This document shows, piece by piece, positions 46,888 to 64,000 of a DNA stretch of 64,000 nucleotides. Below the pieces are notes generated by a model. The model was given only the letters and a program-made list of their open reading frames with translations, made no database searches and was not told the DNA's origin. Source of the DNA: Phylloscopus collybita (Eukaryota; Chordata; Aves; Passeriformes; Phylloscopidae); contig JAJNNQ010000003.1 of NCBI GenBank assembly GCA_027886175.1, positions 10,016,001 to 10,080,000 of the forward strand. Reading direction: 5' to 3'. Positions within the stretch are counted from its first letter, which is position 1. Each line of letters opens with the position of its first letter. The translations under genes and the position numbers were made by a program.

Positions 46888-46893
46888 TTTAAT
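46888..46893 (-). terminator. Candidate PCYT1A poly(A) signal (ATTAAA)
   Basis: The minus strand reads ATTAAA here, the commonest variant signal. It is about 2.3 kb beyond the PCYT1A stop codon, and no AATAAA was noticed in between. CATAAA and GATAAA variants at about 48.47 and 48.37 kb are nearer alternatives. Confidence 0.35.
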
Positions 46894-47868
46894 TTCAGTG
46901 CAAGGAGGAAGCAGAGATTATTGGTTACAAGAAACAGGTCTGTTATTCCAAGCTACATGTAAAACCATGGCTGGCTTCTTACCAAGCACCCCAGACTTTG
47001 CAGAGAGACCAAGTATGTTAAAGTCTCTGCAGAACAAGCCACCATCCAAATCACCACAGTTACCCAAACTTACAGAACACTGTTGCATAACTTGTGTTTA
47101 AAACAGTAGTAAGGCTCTAAAGCAGCCTGGCCTTTGTGATCTGGCTCAGGGAAGCAACTGCAACATCCATACTGAGGGAAGGGTGAGGAAGATGAGGGAA
47201 GAGACAAAGTGGGTGATACAAAGTAAGTGTTCTACCACTCAAAAACCAGAGGATTAAGAACTGGCTTCTACCATGTGACTGTTAATTGCTCCTTACAGTT
47301 TAAAATCCACAGCAGCCAGCCATGCTCTCACAGCTGTGCACATCCCTGCTGAAAGAGGTCCAAGTGGCAGATTAGTGATCCCCAAAATACCCTTTCCCAT
47401 ACTGGTTCTGGCCTCGAGAGAAGCACAGAACTTCTGTCATGCCCTTTGGGCAGCGTGACAAAAGACAAAAGCTGAAAAGAAGCTGCAGCCTGTTCCTACC
47501 ACAGAGCCACCACGTGCTCTGGAAGCATTACAGTGTGAGAACTTGTGGCAGCACTTGATGAGTTTCCTCTTTGCATATGCTGCTCCCCAAGCCTCACATC
47601 CTGCTCTGGAGACCTGCCTGCAGCATTGCTGACAGGGCTCTGAGCTGTCCTCTGCTCCCAGCATCACAGGATACAGGCAACTCAGCCCAGCAGCTCCACC
47701 CAGAGACAGTGGGTATCAGAGGCAAACCCTGGCAGAAAAGTTCCATAGCTACATGACAGCAAGGCCAGTTTCTCCAGTGCTGGCTGCAGGACAGGGTGCA
47801 CCAACCTGCCCTGCTCAGCCATGGGGAGGGCAAGTCCCCTTGGGGAGCTACAGGCCACAAAGCTCAGT

Positions 47869-47970
47869 GTGTATCACAGACACAACTGCAGGCACAACTT
47901 GGACCATGGACTCAAACGAGCATTATGTGTTTAAATAATCTTAAAAAGCTGCAGCGCTCTCTGATGCTCA
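47869..47970. repeat. Diverged repeat, copy B
   Basis: Partner of 46321-46416 in the same orientation. It lies about 1.2 kb past the PCYT1A stop codon in transcript order, within its likely 3'UTR. Confidence 0.65.
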
Positions 47971-49163
47971 TTCCATCCTGCCTCATGGAGCAGAGTGAGC
48001 AGGCATGGATTTGTGCATGCACTGCACAAGCCAGGTAACTGTCACACAGGACTGGGGCCCTTCATCATCCAGCTGCACACACTGACATGGGCAGCAAACT
48101 GGCTGCCTTGCCCTTAGAGCAGCGACTTCACGGCACCAGTGTGAAGGACTCCTCCAGCCCCTAGAGCACAGCAACTGAAACACAGACAAACACACACAGA
48201 GCACAGTGCTGAGGGACCATTTGGACAGACACTAAAACGTGTAACACACCACAGACTGGAACAAGGAACTTCTCAAAAGACTACGCACATTCATTTCCCA
48301 AGGAAATGCACGACAACAAGTGCCCTGAAGCAAAGATTCATTCTCTTCTCTTCGACAGCAACTGAGGGCTCAATTTTATCTCAGGATTTAGCAGTCTTGT
48401 TAAGATTAGCTGGAAAGGTCTTTCCCCTGCAGCCCCTCTACTGTTTGGAGCTGTGAACGCTGTGCACTTTATGGGGTGTGCCACTCTACAGTGCTGCAAG
48501 TCCTTCCCGGGTGTAACTCCTGCGTGCCAAGCTGGTACCCCTGCCCGGCACGTCCTCACTGCAACACGCTGGGAAGCTCAGTTAAGAGGCATGCGAGCAC
48601 TACAAGGTCTGCTGGATAGATCCCTGTTGGCTCCAGCCCAGCAGGGATGTTTCTAGTTCCTAGAAGCCTCATTATACCAGTGCTTCGTGCGTGCTCTCGA
48701 GGTCATGCTGGTTGAGGAACTGAGGGGTCTTCTGTTTGGCAGTGGCACGGATACTGCCTGGGGGTGGGGGGGATAAGACAGAGGAGCAGAAGGAAAGAAG
48801 AGACAGATGGGTCCTCCCACCTTCCCTCTTGCCTGGAGGTTTAACAAGGGAAAAGAAATCAAAAGCCACTCGAGTGCTATTCTTTGCCCTTTTAACGAAT
48901 ATTTTCTAAAAATATAAAAACCATCTTCACCCTGGAAACCGCTAGAACGTAAACAATAAAAAGGGGATTTAAGGAGAAGAAGGAAGAGGAGGTTCGAATG
49001 TGCTTCCAGGCAGCAGCCCTTGCTAAGAGCAACGGGTGCCTCCAAGGCCCTGTGCTCACCATCAGCCCTGTTCCTATGGCTCTCTTGCTCATTTAGAGTT
49101 CCCCAGTGGGTCTGGACTTATGATTCAGCGATTAGCGGTCAGCAGCAAATCCTGGCAGGTAGG

Positions 49164-60161
<10,998 letters not shown>

Positions 60162-60185
60162 CTTGCCAAGCACGTCCAGAAAGAA

Positions 60186-63100
60186 CTGGAACAAAATGAA
60201 GGAGAGGGAAAAAAGGAAAAAAAAAAAAGAAAAGAGATATTTCTCAGTTCTTCCAAAACAGAATCAGTCAACAGCAGGCACAGTGTACAGAAGGTCAGTG
60301 CAAAGACACAGCCACCTCACAAGGGGCTTAGCCAGTTGTATTTGGCATCAGCTGCCAAGGCTTGACAAACAGTGCCTGGTGGGAATACTGAATCATTTAA
60401 TGCAACTCAGAGCTGTGCTGCAGAGAGAAGCGTGCAGCAGTCAGCTGGCTGGAGAGACACAGAAACAAGAGTTGCAATGCAAATTATAAATCATTACTAC
60501 GAGGTTAATAATGCTATTTTCACATCTAAAAGGCAACCTAAGGACAATGGCATGCCCAGTTCACATTCAGCCCTCGTCCAGCTCTCACTTGGATTCTTTA
60601 CCCTTTATGCTCCCCAGGGCAGCTGGTGGGTGTGCTGCATCCCTGTACAGTCCTGAAGAGAAGAAGGAAGGTCTGTGCAGAAGGGTAAGGGTAAGGGAAG
60701 GCTCATAACTGAAATGAGTTTAAAGAGGCTTGCTGTTTGCTTTGTCGTTTGTGTAAGACCAAGCTGCAGCTCCCCAGTGGGGACAGCCCACCTGGGGATG
60801 GCTGCCACCGTGTTCCCCTCCTGTCCCTTGTCCCCACCGCAGTGGTGACTCAGCAGATGGTGAAGCAGCTGCTGACACCACATTAGGCCACACTTACTTC
60901 TGGCACGTTATGTACCAGTTTGCAATTAGTGGTGGTTCAGCTGAACTGCTTCTCTGATGAAAAGACAGACATACCAGCAATTTGGGACAGAAATTGTGAC
61001 AGTTATAAGGAAGGAAGTTAGCTGTGCTTTGGGTTGGAGTCATTGTACCTTTCCAAAAGGGCCTGGAGTATTAGTAACTCCAGCTTCACACAGCTGAAGC
61101 AAAAATAGGGATTTATAGGAAGGCATGGCAGTGAATATTCCCTTTCCAGCTGCTGCAGGAGTTAGAAATGGGTGCTAGATTTGCAAAAAAAAAAAAAAAA
61201 AAAAGCAGCATTATCTCTCTTGTTGACTTGAAGTGTGCACCTCTCCAGTGCAGCACACACGCACTTCTGGCCTGCTGTTCCCCATGACCCCTCCGCGTGC
61301 CTCAACTCCCTAATAATAAGAGTGGTGTGGAATTTAAAACGTCTCCCCACCCACATGGAGTGGGTGTGCTGGAATGTTAGGTGGGGCAAATGCAAGGTGT
61401 GACAAAGAGCAGATGCCCCTCTGAATACCACCCTTTTCTGTAGTAGAGGGGCTCTGCTGAGTGTTCTACTTGGGATGAGCTGGGACTGTCCTCACTAAGG
61501 GCCACTGGCAAAGCTCTGCTGTTTGGCAGCCAAGAAGGATGTGCTTTGTGGAAGAGCTGTTAAGTAGCAGATTTAGTGATCGGACTTACTCAAGCACACA
61601 TGACACAAGGTTAAGGAATGCTCCAAAGTAACAAGTCAAATGCAGTTTAAGGAGATGCAAATATCTCTTCCTCCTCACTGAGCATCAGCATGATGATACC
61701 TTATGGACAGTTTTAGGGTCAGACACAGCTGAACTGGTTTGGGGCTACGTACATTTAAGTATCCCTGGCTGCTCTGCTAGACCTATCACAATGTACTAAA
61801 AACAAGGAAAGAGAATCTCAGATCTTAGGTAGGGAGCCAAAAAAGTATTGTGTAGAAGATAGAAGTGAGAGTGAAGAGCAGCCACAAGGACATTCCAGAA
61901 CTGTGTGACCCACCCAGCACTCACTCCATAATGCCTGTGAGTCAAGCTTGCCGTTTCCCCCATTCCAGTAATTAAATTTCTATTTCCTGAGAACAAACAT
62001 ATGGGAGGGTGCAAACATAATCTCAGGCAAAAAAAAAGTTTGGAACGCTCACGTCCAAGTCTTTAAACATTTAAGGAAACATTTAAGCAAACATTTAACT
62101 TTCAGGTGAGATAGGTGCTATAAATGCAGCAGCTTCCAGAGTGCCTCTGTGAAAACACAGGGTATGACACCAGTCATTCTTACATCTTGCAAGGTGTCAT
62201 CTTGCAAGTACACTCTGCATCAGTCATTTACCACCATGGTCCTAGCAGAACCCATGAAATTCAAAAAAAAAAAAGCAGCAAGCATCTGCCTCTGGTTCAA
62301 GTAACCTCAGAATTCATGGAAACACTGGGGGGAAACAGATTTTCTTGTTATTTGGTTAAAATAATTTCACAGTGCTTCAAGTCACCTGTTGGTCTCTGAC
62401 CACTTTCTTTCCTTCCCTTGGGAGAGAAGGAAAAGGTCTTTTAATGAGCTGAATGCAGACATTCTGAACCACTGCCCAGCAAAACATCAAACGCAGAGGC
62501 TTTGGTGCTGAAGCACAGATGTCACAGCCCCACACACAACCAGGTGAAGCTCCTCCCACATCAGCGTGGCCCATCAGAGCAACCAGACTCCACTGCACAA
62601 AAGTACAGTCTCTGCTGAAGTATCACCAGTCCCTTGCTGCTGGGTGCAGATCTCATGGTTAGCCAAAGAACTGCAGGTTGCAGTACAGGGCAGCACTGTC
62701 CCAGCTCAGGAGAAAACTCCAGCAGCTTCTTCCAGCTCCTCCCACACCCTAACTTTTCCATTTCGCAGGGTATACATAGTTAGTTAACTGATGGCAAGCA
62801 ACAACTGAAGTAAATGGATTCCAAATTGAGAGTTTCCATTATTTGCTGTGCATTAAATCAGCAGCAGTGGTGAGACAGCATCAGCCACACAGCAGCAGCT
62901 CTACCCAATGTACCAAGTGAGAAAGCAGCTTCAAGGGTGGGATAAATATGCTCTGTCTGCTCTGATCTTACAGGTGAGATGTTGCTGAAGTAGCCTCTGC
63001 AGTGTCCAGACAGCTGCGCTGGGCACCTCATGAGTGACACAGCTCTGTTAATTACTCACATTAATGCAGAAATGAAACAATAATTTTACCACTATTCAGA

Positions 63101-64000
63101 ACTTTAAAACCTCTGTCCTGTGGCTAGTGCATTTCTGGGAAGTTATCCCATCACAGGGTTTGTCTTCACAAAAAACTGGGAACACACCACACCTTTCTGC
63201 AATAAACCTACTAATCTTAGAATGCTTCGTTTTGACCCAAGTGACTAAAATAGCATCCCAAACAATTATTTAGCAACAGTGGGATCCAGCATCTGTAGCT
63301 GAGTTTAACACATAAGGACATGGCTTTGCTTCCCCAAATGCATAAAACACTGCCTGTTCTAAAATTAATTACATTTGCAGCAGACGGGGAAGAGGAAAGA
63401 GAAGATAACTCTCAAAGCTCATTCTGAACACTCCAAGATAGAAACCAAGCATAACCAGAAGAAAGAGCCTTGCTGTAAAATATTAACATTGTTCTATTTT
63501 AAGCTGTCACCCTACTGCATTATTGAGTTCATGGCTGAATACAAGAAACTGCTCGAAAGGAGCGAAGCTGGAAGTGCCCTGTTTGGAAAAGCTCTGGGCA
63601 TACCACAGCTTCTGCACCACGATATAAAACACTCAGGGCTTTTCCTCTTAAACTTATTTCTCTGGTGCATCCTGTATCAAAGAAGAGCCTTGCATCACCT
63701 GCCAGCTAACTCACCAAGAGAGACCTGCACGGGCTCTGCGAAGAGCAGTTCACTGCCAGATGGGAAAAGAGTTGCTTTTCCTGTCAGGGAATCACTGAAT
63801 CCCGCTGAAACACAGCCACTTCTGGGAGGGGAAAAAGGACAAGCATTAATGACTAGAAAGGAAAAAAAAATATATAGGCAGGGAAGGAATTTAAGACTTC
63901 TTCCTTAATGGCAGTTAACTACACCATAATCAGAGCTCGAATTTAACCACAACACCAAAGTTCACACCTCTGGCAGGTGGAGGAGGTCAGAACAGGCCCA
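60186..64000. other. PCYT1A first intron, runs off the window
   Basis: An acceptor (TTCCAG) ending at 60186 precedes the exon holding the PCYT1A start codon, so exon 1 lies upstream. From here to the window end there is no CpG island and no recognisable exon. This suggests the promoter lies beyond 64 kb. A 20-bp A run (61185-61204) is the only notable simple repeat. Confidence 0.6.

Overview
The window is vertebrate nuclear DNA, most likely from a bird. Three facts support this. Genes are split by GT/AG introns. The gene order TNK2 - TFRC - SLC51A - PCYT1A is that of vertebrate 3q29-type synteny. Short CR1-like LINE 3' ends are the only recognisable interspersed repeats, and the deduced TFRC and TNK2 residues look avian. 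The species cannot be fixed from the sequence alone. Calls were made by reading splice sites and frames by eye and comparing with remembered family features; no database search was run.

Layout. At 1-4.4 kb lies the 5' end of TNK2 (ACK1) on the minus strand: two internal exons (N-terminal SAM-like region) and two candidate alternative coding first exons, all phase-compatible. The kinase exons lie left of the window. At 4.4-12.4 kb is GC-rich, gene-poor sequence with a G-rich minisatellite (8.74-8.95 kb) and a strong CpG island (about 10.1-11.4 kb) that is open in several frames and holds no recognised gene. At 12.4-28.8 kb is the complete TFRC gene on the minus strand: 18 coding exons giving a 774-residue transferrin receptor, a non-coding first exon in a CpG island, and a 3 kb 3'UTR with five iron-responsive elements. 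At 29-43 kb is a gene-free interval with CR1 fragments and two tandem repeats. At 43.27-45.59 kb is SLC51A on the plus strand, complete in nine compact exons (339 residues). At 46.9-60.2 kb is PCYT1A on the minus strand, complete in eight coding exons (367 residues); its first non-coding exon and promoter lie beyond the right edge, and 60.2-64 kb is its first intron.

The genes are not an operon, and their shared location is conserved synteny. TFRC takes up transferrin-bound iron, TNK2 is a non-receptor tyrosine kinase of endocytic signalling, SLC51A is the alpha subunit of the basolateral bile-acid/steroid exporter, and PCYT1A makes CDP-choline. SLC51A and PCYT1A are convergent. The best-supported regulation is the five-IRE array of TFRC. 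The most unusual structure is in the same 3'UTR: a 190-bp block present twice, a 55-bp tandem repeat, and a duplicated poly(A)-signal unit. I did not find a convincing new biological system; the least explained piece is the CpG island at 10.1-11.4 kb.
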